Below are positions 1 through 8,481 of a stretch of 64,000 nucleotides of DNA, in pieces. The notes under the pieces were generated by a model. That model had not been told where the DNA came from. It saw only the letters and a list, made by a program, of their open reading frames with translations, and did not search any database. The stretch's first letter is position 1, and each line of letters begins with the position of its first letter. The DNA comes from Goekera deserti. Its GTDB lineage: Bacteria > Actinomycetota > Actinomycetes > Mycobacteriales > Geodermatophilaceae. The DNA lies in the NCBI RefSeq assembly GCF_010685995.1, contig NZ_JAAGWK010000037.1, positions 1-64,000 on the forward strand. The letters are read 5' to 3'. A program made the position numbers and the translations under genes.

Positions 1-920
1 GAGATCTGCGCCGACGACGCACTCAACTCCTCCGACGACGCCGCCACCGCCTCCGCCGACGCCACCACCGAGCCCATGACGGCGCGCAACGACCCCATCG
101 CCTCGTCCAGCGCACGCCCCATCTGGCCCAGCTCGTCGTCGGTGGTCAGACCGGAGGACGCGGTCAGGTCACCGGCGGCCAGCGCGACGGCGGTGTCCCG
201 CACCCGGGAGGCGCTGCGCGCGATGCCCGTCGCCACGAACAGGCCCAGGCCCATGGCCACCGCGATACCGAGCGCCAGGGCGACCAGCGTCTGGGTGCGC
301 TGCGCCGCGTAGGAGTCGGCAGCCGCCGCGGCGCTCGCCGCCGCATCCCCCGCAGCGCCATCCCGCAGCGCCTCGGCGGTCTCCACCATCTCCAGCACCA
401 GCGGGCGCACCTGCGCGCCGTTGGTCGCGTACCAGACGTCGTACTGGTTGGAGACCGCCAGCGGCGCGAGCACCGTGGTGTAGACCACCATGATCTCCTC
501 GAGCGTGTCCGAGATGCTCTGCACCTGCGCGCGCTGCTCGTCGGTGAGGTCCAGCTCGAGCAGCGCGGCCAGGTGCGCGCGCAGCTCGTCGGCGTGCGTC
601 AGCTGGGCGTCCAGCGCGGCCTGACTGGGCGCGCCGGGAGGCGCCAGCACCGCGTCCCGACCGTCGATCCGCAGCTGCTGGCTGGAGTTGGCCACCTCGC
701 CCAGCAGGCCGATCGCCACCACGTCGCGCTCGAACATCTCCGCCGTCCGGTCCGCCGAGCCGCCCAGCGCCGACAGCCCGGTCACGCCGATGACGCCGGC
801 CACCACGGCACCCACCGCGCCGACGGCGAGCACCTTCGTCTTCACCCCACGGTCACCCCACCAGGACGGCGTCGTGCGGGTGGACGTGGCGGGGGAACCT
901 GCTGTCGTCGAACGGTCCAT
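1..920 (-). CDS. Methyl-accepting chemotaxis protein, 5' part (C-terminus outside window)
   Basis: Membrane chemoreceptor; about 306 N-terminal residues are visible and the rest lies before base 1. The ATG at 920 is preceded by a GGAG about 7 nt upstream. A first membrane helix (about residues 27-48, VLAVGAVGAVVAGVIGV) is followed by an extracytoplasmic helical sensor segment of about 155 residues. A second helix (about 205-225, TLVALALGIAVAMGLGLF) leads into a HAMP domain containing DDELGQMGRALDEAM, and the methyl-accepting helix begins with SSEELSASS. The family senses ligands and controls CheA kinase; the ligand is unknown. It is divergent from the diguanylate cyclase at 1158. The family assignment is firm, although the signalling tip is not in view. 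Confidence 0.9.
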   Translation of the reverse strand, partial: MDRSTTAGSPATSTRTTPSWWGDRGVKTKVLAVGAVGAVVAGVIGVTGLSALGGSADRTAEMFERDVVAIGLLGEVANSSQQLRIDGRDAVLAPPGAPSQAALDAQLTHADELRAHLAALLELDLTDEQRAQVQSISDTLEEIMVVYTTVLAPLAVSNQYDVWYATNGAQVRPLVLEMVETAEALRDGAAGDAAASAAAAADSYAAQRTQTLVALALGIAVAMGLGLFVATGIARSASRVRDTAVALAAGDLTASSGLTTDDELGQMGRALDEAMGSLRAVMGSVVASAEAVAASSEELSASSAQI

Positions 921-1157
921 GGCTGGCTCCGGAGGGTCGAGGGCACGACGAGGATCGGCCGTCCGAGGCGGGCGACCGGGCAGCTCGACTATCGGCACGA
1001 CGCCGACTCAGATCAGCCGAGTGGGTGACAGCGGCCGGACCGTCACCGATCCGGCGCCCCACCAGCCCGGGCAGACCCGCATGTCGACACGCGTTCGGCC
1101 CGCGGGTGCGCCGCATCGGGCCTCGCGCGGTCGGAGGCGACCAGCGCTCGGGCACCC

Positions 1158-2291
1158 GTGAGGGGGACTGCCCTCAACACCGGGGGTGCATCGGCCGATG
1201 AGCAGACCGTGGAACCCCGTCATGCCGCAGCCGGCGCCGTCGAGCCGGCCCGGACGCCGGCTGCCCTGCTGTTCGCCCGCGGCGTCCCGGGGGACCGCCG
1301 GCCCGGCCCACCGCCCACGCACCCCGCCTGGGGGGTGGCCGTCTTCGCCGTCGTCGGCGTCGGGTTGTTCAACATCGCCCTGCTGCTGCAGTCGCTGACC
1401 GGTGAGCTGACCCCGACGGTCGGGATGATGGTGCTGTCCAGCGTGGTCGGCGGCGGTTACTTCGTCGTCCTGGCGCGCACCCGGTCGGACAGCTGGCGCC
1501 CGTGGATGACCCACGCCGGGGTGCTCACCGGCAACGCCTTCATGACCGGCCTGGTGCTGTTCGCCACCAGCGAACTGCTCGCCGTCCTGTACTCCAGCCT
1601 GTTCACCTGGCCGATCGTCTTCGCCGGCCTGTACTTCCCCACCCGGTCGGTGGTGCTGCACGTACTGCTCCTGGGCGCCAGCTGCAGCACTGCCCTGACC
1701 GCCGAGATCGGCACGTCCGGGGCGCTGACCGCCCTCGCCGTGACCACCCCGGTGTACGCCGGGATCACCGTCATCTGCACCTCGCTGGCCCAGCTGCTGC
1801 GCACGCAGGCCGGGCGAGACGAGCTGACCGGCCTGCTCAACCGCCGCGGCCTGGAGGAGGCGGCCGACCGCAGCTCGGAGCACGCCGCCCGTTCCGGCAG
1901 CGGCTGGAGCGTCGTGGCGATCGACCTGGACGGCTTCAAGCAGGTCAACGACCGGCACGGCCACCAGGCCGGGGACGACCTGCTCGTCGAGGTGGCCCGC
2001 GGGTGGACCGGCGAGCTGCGCCGGCACGACGTGCTGGCCCGCACCGGCGGTGACGAGTTCGTCGTCCTGCTGCCGGGCGGGCTGGAGGAGGCCGTGCGCA
2101 CCGTGGCGCGGCTGCGGGAGCGCACGCCGCCCGAGGTCGGGGTCAGCGCCGGGGTGGCGCCCTGGTCGGTGCCCCTCGGTCTGGACGCCGCGCTGCGCCA
2201 GGCCGACGCCGCGCTGTACTCCGTCAAGCGCACCGGACGCGGCCGCACGGCACTGGCCGGGTCGGCCGACTCGTACCTCGACCCGGCCTGA
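1158..2291 (+). CDS. Membrane-anchored diguanylate cyclase (GGDEF)
   Basis: Makes cyclic di-GMP from two GTP. The N-terminal half is a hydrophobic sensor of about five helices (residues 60-215), unlike the named MASE domains as far as I can judge by eye. A GGDEF domain follows (about 220-370). The signature GGDEF is intact at residues 297-301. An RRHD (RxxD) sits exactly five residues before the signature, which is the product-inhibition I-site. The active site and feedback control therefore look functional, in contrast to the GGDEF-EAL protein at 11195. The GTG at 1158 is the longest start; a GTG at 1209 is an alternative. The gene ends 2 bp from the convergent MFS gene. Confidence 0.9.
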   Translation: MRGTALNTGGASADEQTVEPRHAAAGAVEPARTPAALLFARGVPGDRRPGPPPTHPAWGVAVFAVVGVGLFNIALLLQSLTGELTPTVGMMVLSSVVGGGYFVVLARTRSDSWRPWMTHAGVLTGNAFMTGLVLFATSELLAVLYSSLFTWPIVFAGLYFPTRSVVLHVLLLGASCSTALTAEIGTSGALTALAVTTPVYAGITVICTSLAQLLRTQAGRDELTGLLNRRGLEEAADRSSEHAARSGSGWSVVAIDLDGFKQVNDRHGHQAGDDLLVEVARGWTGELRRHDVLARTGGDEFVVLLPGGLEEAVRTVARLRERTPPEVGVSAGVAPWSVPLGLDAALRQADAALYSVKRTGRGRTALAGSADSYLDPA

Positions 2292-2293
2292 CG

Positions 2294-3571
2294 TCAGCGG
2301 GCCTGCTCGCGCTCGGGGTCCCGGCCGCCGGCCGGGTCCGGCTCCGGCAGCCGGTGCAGCAGCAGCCCGCCGCCCAGGGCGAGCACACCGGCGAGCGCGG
2401 CCCCCGCGGCCGGGACGGCGAAAGCCGTCTCCGCACCCCACGCGTCCACCGCCAGCCCGGCCACGGCCGAGCCGAGCGTCAGGCCCAGCGTGACCCCGAC
2501 CGTCGCCCACGCGATCGCCTCGTTCAGCGACGCCCGCGAGGTGCGCGACTCGACCAGCGAGATGCCGGCCACCAGCACCGGCGCGATGGTCAGCCCGGCC
2601 AGGAACGCGACCGGGATGAGCAGGCTGAGCGAGCTGACCAGCAGCAGCGCCTGCGCGGCGACGGCGAAGAGCACCGCGGCGCCGACGAAGCGGGTGAGCA
2701 GGCTGCCCGGCAGCCGGGCGACGCCGTAGACCAGGCCGGCCACCAGGCTGCCGCCGGCGTAGACGGCGAGCGCCGCACCGGCGGTGGTGGGCGAGCCGGC
2801 CTCCTCGGCGAACCCGACCACGACGACGTCCATGGCTCCGAACACCGTCCCCACGGCCAGCTGGACGACGGCGACCAGCACCACCGCCGGGGTGAGCGCG
2901 GCCGTGCGCGAGCGGCGCACGCCCGGCTCGGGGGCGTGCACCGGGGGCTGGCTGGACTCCTGCCCGGCCAGCAGCCAGCCGCCCACGACGCCGAGCACCA
3001 GGCCGGTCAGGAACCCGGCGGGCGGGGCGACCAGCGCGGCCAGGAACGTGACCAGCGGCGGGCCGATCACGAACACGCACTCGTCGACCACGGACTCGAA
3101 GGCGAAGGCGGTCTGCCGCTGGTCGGCGTCGGGCAGCACGTGGGCCCAGCGGGCCCGCACCGCGGAACCCACGTTGGCCTCGCTCGCCCCGACCAGTGCG
3201 GCGAGGGCGAACCACGACCAGTGCGGGGTGCCGGCCAGCACGGCCGCCACGAACGCCAGGCCGACCACCAGGTAGGCGGCCATGGCCCAGCGCAGCACCC
3301 GGCCCTGACCGCGGCTGTCCATCGCCCGGGCCCACTGCGGGCTGGCGACGGAGAAGGCCAGGGCGATCGTGCCGGCCACCAGGCCGGCCAGGCCGTAGCT
3401 GCCGGACTCGGACTCCACCAGCAGGATGGCGCCGAGGCCGGTGGTGGAGATGGGCACGCGGGCCAGCCAGCCGGCCAGGAAGAAGGGCAGCCGGCCGGGT
3501 GCGGCGAACAGCCGGGCGTACGGGGAGAAGACGGTGCGGGGCGACACGGCGGGCTCGCGCTTCCTGGCCAC
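2294..3571 (-). CDS. Major facilitator superfamily transporter
   Basis: A 425-residue inner-membrane protein with about 12 hydrophobic helices in two halves and a charged central loop (about residues 180-200, with PPVHAPEPGVRRSR). This matches the MFS drug/metabolite exporter fold. Substrate cannot be inferred. The upstream reading frame stays open to 3772, but residues before the GTG at 3571 look non-coding (Pro/Arg-rich). A GTG at 3547, preceded by AGGAAG, is an alternative start. It is convergent with the diguanylate cyclase (2-bp gap) and divergent from moaA. No evidence ties it to molybdenum metabolism. Confidence 0.85.
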   Translation of the reverse strand: MARKREPAVSPRTVFSPYARLFAAPGRLPFFLAGWLARVPISTTGLGAILLVESESGSYGLAGLVAGTIALAFSVASPQWARAMDSRGQGRVLRWAMAAYLVVGLAFVAAVLAGTPHWSWFALAALVGASEANVGSAVRARWAHVLPDADQRQTAFAFESVVDECVFVIGPPLVTFLAALVAPPAGFLTGLVLGVVGGWLLAGQESSQPPVHAPEPGVRRSRTAALTPAVVLVAVVQLAVGTVFGAMDVVVVGFAEEAGSPTTAGAALAVYAGGSLVAGLVYGVARLPGSLLTRFVGAAVLFAVAAQALLLVSSLSLLIPVAFLAGLTIAPVLVAGISLVESRTSRASLNEAIAWATVGVTLGLTLGSAVAGLAVDAWGAETAFAVPAAGAALAGVLALGGGLLLHRLPEPDPAGGRDPEREQAR

Positions 3572-3767
3572 AGGCGAGTGCGGAGAGGTGTCCGCCGGGC
3601 TCTCGGGTGGCCTCCTGACGGTAACAGCGTGGTCACAGCGGGGCTCGCGCGTCGTCCACCCGGCAGGCCGGGACCGCTCCTGCGACCCCTGGGCGAAGCC
3701 GTCTCCGCATCCGCGGAGAGCCACTCCGGGATGCGCGGACGACCGGTCCGCAGCGGGGCCCCGCCGG

Positions 3768-3773
3768 TACATT
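3768..3773 (+). promoter_or_regulatory. -10-like hexamer of moaA
   Basis: TACATT ends 7 nt before the GTG start of moaA and there is no Shine-Dalgarno sequence. This geometry places the transcription start at or next to the initiation codon (leaderless mRNA). Seen directly; promoter function is inferred. Confidence 0.5.
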
Positions 3774-3780
3774 CGCGGGG

Positions 3781-4836
3781 GTGACGACCCCGAGCCCGCT
3801 GCCCGACCCCCGGGTGCGCCCTGCGGCGATCGCCACCCCGGGCACCGGTGGGCTGGTCGACCGGCACGGCAGGGTCGCCACCGACCTCCGCGTCTCGCTG
3901 ACCGACCGCTGCAACCTGCGCTGCAGCTACTGCATGCCCCCCGAGGGCCTGGACTGGCTGCCCAAGGTGGAGGTGCTCACCGACGACGAGGTCGTCCGGC
4001 TGGTGCGCATCGGCGTGGAGCACCTCGGCATCCGCGAGGTGCGGTTCACCGGGGGCGAGCCGCTGCTGCGCCCGGGGCTGCCGGGCATCGTCGCCGCGGT
4101 CACCGCGCTGTCCCCGCGGCCCGAGGTGGGCCTGACCACCAATGCGATCGGGCTGTCCCGGATGGCACCGGCCCTGGCCGCGGCCGGGCTGGACCGGATC
4201 AACGTCAGCCTGGACACCCTGGACCGGGCACGCTTCCGGCAGATCACCCACCGCGACCGGCTGGCCGACGTGCTCGCCGGGATGGCCGCGGCGAAAGCAG
4301 CCGGGCTCACCCCGGTCAAGGTCAACGCCGTCCTGCTGCGCGGGATCAACGAGCACGACGCCGTCCCGCTGCTGGAGTACTGCCTGGAACACGGCTACGA
4401 GCTCCGCTTCATCGAGCAGATGCCACTGGACGCCCACCACGCCTGGACCCGCGGCGAGATGGTCACCGCCGAGGACATCCTGGCCCAGCTGACCGCCGCG
4501 CACACCCTCGTCCCGGACGACGCCGACCGCGGTGCCGCACCGGCCGAGCGCTGGGTCGTCGACGGCGGGCCCACCACGGTCGGCGTGATCGCCTCGGTGA
4601 CCCGGTCGTTCTGCGGCGCCTGCGACCGGACCCGGCTCACCGCCGACGGGCAGATCCGCAACTGCTTGTTCGCCCGGGAGGAGTCCGACCTGCGCACCGC
4701 GCTGCGCTCGGGTGCCACCGACGCTGAGATCGCCGACCGCTGGCGCATCGCCACGCTGTCCAAGCTGCCCGGCCACGGCATCGACGACCCGAGCTTCCTG
4801 CAGCCGAGCCGGCCGATGTCGGCCATCGGCGGCTGA
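3781..4836 (+). CDS. moaA: GTP 3',8-cyclase MoaA
   Basis: Radical SAM enzyme for the first step of molybdenum-cofactor synthesis: converts GTP to 3',8-cyclo-7,8-dihydro-GTP, then used by MoaC. The N-terminal 4Fe-4S/SAM motif CNLRCSYC places Cys at 44, 48 and 51, followed by the SAM-contact motif TGGEPLL. The C-terminal cluster Cys are in FCGACDRTRL and NCLF. The protein ends in Gly-Gly, as functional MoaA proteins do. At 351 aa the length is normal. Start is GTG with no Shine-Dalgarno sequence, but TACATT lies 7 nt upstream, so translation is probably leaderless. moaD starts 2 nt after the stop. moaC is not in the window. Confidence 0.97.
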   Translation: MTTPSPLPDPRVRPAAIATPGTGGLVDRHGRVATDLRVSLTDRCNLRCSYCMPPEGLDWLPKVEVLTDDEVVRLVRIGVEHLGIREVRFTGGEPLLRPGLPGIVAAVTALSPRPEVGLTTNAIGLSRMAPALAAAGLDRINVSLDTLDRARFRQITHRDRLADVLAGMAAAKAAGLTPVKVNAVLLRGINEHDAVPLLEYCLEHGYELRFIEQMPLDAHHAWTRGEMVTAEDILAQLTAAHTLVPDDADRGAAPAERWVVDGGPTTVGVIASVTRSFCGACDRTRLTADGQIRNCLFAREESDLRTALRSGATDAEIADRWRIATLSKLPGHGIDDPSFLQPSRPMSAIGG

Positions 4837-4838
4837 GC

Positions 4839-5099
4839 ATGGTCAGCGCCCCCGCCGGGTCGGTCGTCGTCCGCTACTTCGCGGGCGCGCGCGCAGCCGC
4901 CGGGGTCGACAGCGAGATCCTGCAGGCCACCACCCTCGAGGAGCTGGTCGGCACGATCGTCCTCACCCACGGCGAGCGACTCGAGCGGGTGATCACCGCG
5001 TGCTCGTTCCTCGTGGACGGAACACAGACCCGGGACCGCTCGTTGACGCTGGGACCCGGGGCCGTCGTCGACGTCCTGCCCCCCTTCGCCGGAGGCTGA
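4839..5099 (+). CDS. moaD: MoaD/ThiS-family sulfur carrier
   Basis: Small ubiquitin-fold protein of 86 aa, ending in the diagnostic PPFAGG. The terminal Gly-Gly is adenylated and thiocarboxylated, and MoaD delivers sulfur to the MoaE subunit of molybdopterin synthase. The beta-grasp start VVVRYFAGARAAAG is typical. The ATG lies 2 nt after the moaA stop, so the two are surely co-transcribed. Its presumed partner MoaE is encoded nearby on the other strand (7882-8310). ThiS is an alternative by fold, but the moaA linkage argues for MoaD. Confidence 0.92.
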   Translation: MVSAPAGSVVVRYFAGARAAAGVDSEILQATTLEELVGTIVLTHGERLERVITACSFLVDGTQTRDRSLTLGPGAVVDVLPPFAGG

Positions 5100-5175
5100 A
5101 CTCCCCCACCGTGAGCGCCCTGCCTCACCATCGCCCCTCCGACCGCCGCTCCTCCGCCCGCACCGCCTCCCCCAC

Positions 5176-6570
5176 GTGACCGCCTGGCTGCTCGTCGCCG
5201 TCGGGGTCCTGCTGATCGCCGCCTGCGCGGCCTTCGTCGCCTTCGAGTTCGCCCTGGTCACCGTGGACCGGGCCACCGTCGAGCGCGAGGCCGCCGCGGG
5301 CGTGCGCGGCGCCCCCGGCGTGCTGGCGTCGATGCGCACGCTGTCCACCCAGCTCTCCGGTGCCCAGCTGGGCATCACCGTCACCAACCTGGCCATCGGC
5401 TTCGTCGCCGAGCCCTCGATCGCCGCACTGCTGCGCGGCCCGCTGGGCTCGGCCGGGCTGTCGGAGGGCGCCTCGCGCACGGTGTCGATCACCCTGGCGC
5501 TGGTGCTGGCCACCGCCCTGACCATGGTGTTCGGCGAGCTGGTGCCCAAGAACCTGGCCATCGCGGAGCCGCTGCGCACCGCGAAGGCGGTCTCCGGGTT
5601 CCAGCGCGGGTTCACCCGCAGCACCAGCGCGGTGATCCGGGTACTGAACTCCCTGGCCAACCGGGTGCTGCGCCGGGTGTTCGGCGTGGAGCCGCAGGAG
5701 GAGCTGGCCAGTGCCCGCTCCCCGGAGGAGCTGGCCTCGCTGGTGCGCCGCTCGCGCACCCAGGGCACCCTGCCGGCCGAGACGGCCGTCCTGCTCGAGC
5801 GGGGGCTGGTGTTCGGTGAGCTGCGCGCCAGCGACGTCGCCACCCGCCGGGTGCAGATGACCACCGTGGCCGACGACGCCCCGGTGGCCGCGGTGCTCGC
5901 CGCCGCCCGCGACTCCGGGCACTCCCGGTTCCCGGTGGTCACCGCCGCCGGCGTCGACGACGTCGTCGGCATGGTCCACGTGAAACACGCCCTCGCCGTC
6001 GCCCGGGACAGGCGGTCCGCCGTCCTCGTTCGCGACGTGCTGGTGCCGGCCCTGTTCGTGCCCACGTCGCGGCAGCTGGACGACCTGCTGGTCGACCTGC
6101 GCCGCGGCCAGCTGCAGATGGCGGTGCTGGTCGACGAGTACGGCGGCACCGACGGCGTGGTGACCATCGAGGACCTGGTGGAGGAGCTGGTCGGCGAGCT
6201 GTCCGACGAGCACGACGAGGTCGTCGAGGACGACGTGCACGACCGGGGCGACGGCACCTGGTCGGTCTCGGGGCTGCTGCGCCCGGACGAGATCGCCGCC
6301 GTCACGGGGCTCACCGTCCCGGCCGACCGGCACTACGACACGATCGGCGGGCTCGTGCTGCACCACCTGGGGCGCATCCCGGAGGTCGGTGACCGGATCG
6401 AGGCCGAGCGGCAGCTGCCGGCCGAGTACGTCGAGGAGGCCGACGACCACCGCGACGGTGTCTGGGTGCGGGTCGAGCGGGTCGACGGGACCCGGGTCGA
6501 GCGCGCCCTTGTGGGCGCCCTGCTCGGCCCCGCCGTCGCCGACGACGCCCCGGTGGGGGTGGGGTCGTGA
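5176..6570 (+). CDS. CNNM/CorC-type membrane protein (DUF21-CBS-CorC_HlyC)
   Basis: 464-residue integral membrane protein of the hemolysin-C/CorC family, which in several bacteria is linked to Mg2+/Co2+ transport. Domain order: N-terminal DUF21/CNNM membrane domain (1-190; AQLGITVTNLAIGF, ELVPKNLA), paired CBS domains (about 205-340; HSRFPVV, VDEYGGTDGVVTIEDLVEELVGE), and a C-terminal CorC_HlyC domain (about 350-440). The family motif DEYGGTDG is complete. Start GTG at 5176. The stop overlaps the start of the next gene by 4 nt (GTGA), so translation is coupled. The real ion and direction are not certain for this family. Confidence 0.9.
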   Translation: MTAWLLVAVGVLLIAACAAFVAFEFALVTVDRATVEREAAAGVRGAPGVLASMRTLSTQLSGAQLGITVTNLAIGFVAEPSIAALLRGPLGSAGLSEGASRTVSITLALVLATALTMVFGELVPKNLAIAEPLRTAKAVSGFQRGFTRSTSAVIRVLNSLANRVLRRVFGVEPQEELASARSPEELASLVRRSRTQGTLPAETAVLLERGLVFGELRASDVATRRVQMTTVADDAPVAAVLAAARDSGHSRFPVVTAAGVDDVVGMVHVKHALAVARDRRSAVLVRDVLVPALFVPTSRQLDDLLVDLRRGQLQMAVLVDEYGGTDGVVTIEDLVEELVGELSDEHDEVVEDDVHDRGDGTWSVSGLLRPDEIAAVTGLTVPADRHYDTIGGLVLHHLGRIPEVGDRIEAERQLPAEYVEEADDHRDGVWVRVERVDGTRVERALVGALLGPAVADDAPVGVGS

Positions 6571-7595
6571 GCGACTGGGCCGGCGTGGTGGCGGCGGTCG
6601 TGCTGCTGGGGGCCAACGCGTTCTTCGTGGGCGCCGAGTTCGCCCTGATCTCCGCCCGCCGATCGGCGATCGAGCCGCTCGCCGAGGCCGGGTCCCGCCG
6701 GGCGCGCACCACGCTGGCCGCGATGGAGCGGGTGTCGCTGATGATGGCCGGCGCCCAGCTGGGCATCACGGTGTGCTCGCTGGGCCTCGGCGCCATCGGC
6801 GAGCCCGCCGTCGCGCACCTGCTCGAGCCGGTGTTCGACGCGCTCGCGGTGCCCGAGGGCGCGGTGCACCCGATCGCCTTCGTCCTCGCGCTGACCGTCG
6901 TCGTCGCGCTGCACGTGGTGATCGGTGAGATGGTCCCGAAGAACCTCGCCCTGGCCGGGCCGGACCGGGCCGTGCTGCTGCTCGCCCCGGCCCTGTCGAT
7001 GGTGGTGACCGCGCTCAAGCCGGTCATCGTCACGCTCGACGCCGTGGCCAACGGCGTGCTGCGGCTGCTCGGCGTCCGGCCGAGGTCGGAGGTGACCAGC
7101 GCGTTCACCCGCGACGAGGTGTCCGGGCTGCTGGACGAGTCCCGGGCCGGCGGCATGCTGGACGCCGGCGAGCACGACCTGCTCACCGGCGCGCTGGCCC
7201 TGGAGGACCACGACCTGCGCACCGTGCTGGTGCCGCGGGCCGAGCTGACCGTCGTCGGCTCCGGCGACGACGCGCTGGCCGTGGAGCGGGCGTCGGCGGC
7301 CACCGGCTTCTCCCGGTTCCCGGTGGTCGGCCCTGACGGCGAGCTGAGCGGCTACGTGCACCTCAAGGACGTGCTGGTCGCCGACGGCGAGCCCGACGTG
7401 CAGGTCGCCGACATCGTGCGGCCGCTGCCCCGGGTGCCCGCCGAGGGCGACCTGCGCAGCACACTGGAGCGCATGCAGGCCGGCGGTGCCCAGCTCGCCG
7501 CCGTGGTGGAGGCTGGGACGGTCGTCGGCGTGGTGGCCCTGGAGGACATCCTCGAGGAGCTGGTCGGCGAGATCAGGGACTCGGTGCACCGATGA
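6567..7595 (+). CDS. Second CNNM/CorC-type protein, lacking the CorC_HlyC domain
   Basis: 342 residues, paralogous to the gene just upstream: DUF21 membrane domain (about 1-185; AQLGITVCSLGLGAIGEPA, EMVPKNLALA) followed by CBS domains (about 200-340; FSRFPVVG, ALEDILEELVGEI). It ends directly after the second CBS motif, so the C-terminal CorC_HlyC domain and the DEYGG motif of its partner are absent. The 4-bp overlap and the domain difference suggest the pair may work as a heteromer; this is inference. Possible substrates are divalent cations. Confidence 0.9.
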   Translation: MSDWAGVVAAVVLLGANAFFVGAEFALISARRSAIEPLAEAGSRRARTTLAAMERVSLMMAGAQLGITVCSLGLGAIGEPAVAHLLEPVFDALAVPEGAVHPIAFVLALTVVVALHVVIGEMVPKNLALAGPDRAVLLLAPALSMVVTALKPVIVTLDAVANGVLRLLGVRPRSEVTSAFTRDEVSGLLDESRAGGMLDAGEHDLLTGALALEDHDLRTVLVPRAELTVVGSGDDALAVERASAATGFSRFPVVGPDGELSGYVHLKDVLVADGEPDVQVADIVRPLPRVPAEGDLRSTLERMQAGGAQLAAVVEAGTVVGVVALEDILEELVGEIRDSVHR

Positions 7596-7624
7596 ACGGG
7601 CCCGGGCGCGAGGAGGAGGCTGCT

Positions 7625-7825
7625 GTGAGCGGTGCGTGGGACAGGGCGAAGGCCAAGGTCGAGGAGCTGGCCGGCCGGGCCGAAGAGCTCTACGGGCAGT
7701 CGCACGGCGACGCCGCGGCCACCCTGGACGGCGAGGCCCACCGGCTGGAGGGCGAGGCGGCCGAGGAGGCCGCCGCGGCCGAGCGGCGCCGCACCGACGA
7801 CGACGGGCTCGCCGGCGCCCGCTGA
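7625..7825 (+). CDS. Small charged helical protein, CsbD-like character
   Basis: 66 residues, almost entirely Ala/Glu/Arg/Lys. It has an amphipathic helical pattern (WDRAKAKVEELAGRAEELYG, then EAHRLEGEAAEEAAAAERR) reminiscent of CsbD-like stress proteins, without a clear family match. The GTG at 7625 has an excellent Shine-Dalgarno (AGGAGGAGG at 7611-7619, 5-nt spacing). An upstream in-frame ATG at 7592 overlaps the previous stop but has no such site, so I prefer 7625. It is last in the CNNM operon. Function unknown. Confidence 0.7.
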   Translation: MSGAWDRAKAKVEELAGRAEELYGQSHGDAAATLDGEAHRLEGEAAEEAAAAERRRTDDDGLAGAR

Positions 7826-7881
7826 CACCCGCAGTGGAGTGCCACCGCGCAGGAACACTCGCCGCCGGCACTCCGTCGCGC

Positions 7882-8310
7882 TCAGGGGCAGGCGACCCAC
7901 TCCTCCTCGCCGTCGGCGAACACCTGGCGCTTCCAGATCGGCAGCCGCGCCTTCACCTCGTCGACCAGCTCGGCGCAGGCGGTGAACGCCGCGCCGCGGT
8001 GCGCGGCACTCACCGCGCAGGCCAGCGCCACGTCACCGATGCCCAGCAGACCGACCCGGTGGCTGACGGCGACCGCGTGCACGTCGGGCCGGGCGGCGAA
8101 CCCGTCGGCGATCTCGGTGATCAGGTCCTGCGCGGTGGGGTGGCCGACGTACTCCAGCTCGGTCACCGCGCGGCCGTGGTCGTGGTCGCGCACCACCCCG
8201 GCGAAGGAGACGACCGCACCGGCTGCCGGCCCGGCCACGGCGTCCTCGTGCTCGGCGACCGACAGCGGCTCGTCGACGACCCTGGCCAGCGGCGCGGTAC
8301 CGGTGCTCAC
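7882..8310 (-). CDS. moaE: Molybdopterin synthase catalytic subunit MoaE
   Basis: 142 aa. MoaE with MoaD converts precursor Z (cPMP) to molybdopterin. Family features are visible: GAVVSFAGVVRDHDHGR near the N-terminus, LEYVGHP, SHRVGLLGIGDVALACAVSAAHR in the middle, and LPIWKRQVFADGEEEWV at the end with the catalytic lysines. Start is GTG at 8310; the frame is open far upstream but those residues overlap the response-regulator gene and are not MoaE-like. It is convergent to the CNNM operon and divergent from the REC-HD gene at 8482. Confidence 0.95.
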   Translation of the reverse strand: MSTGTAPLARVVDEPLSVAEHEDAVAGPAAGAVVSFAGVVRDHDHGRAVTELEYVGHPTAQDLITEIADGFAARPDVHAVAVSHRVGLLGIGDVALACAVSAAHRGAAFTACAELVDEVKARLPIWKRQVFADGEEEWVACP

Positions 8311-8481
8311 GGCCGCGAAGCTACCCGCGGTCGACAAGTGGCCGCGGCCGGGGCGCCCACCCCCGGTGCGGGTACCGGTTCGGCATCCCGCGTCCGGTTC
8401 GGCTGCACTCGCCCGCGCCGGGCGCCGAGAACCGGGGTGCCACCGGATCCACCGGAGCGCGACCTGGAGGAGCACGCCCCG

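Noticed and set aside
7592-7624. ATG at 7592 as start of the small charged protein
   Set aside because: It overlaps the previous stop but has no ribosome site, whereas the GTG at 7625 has AGGAGGAGG at ideal spacing. Still possible as an alternative.
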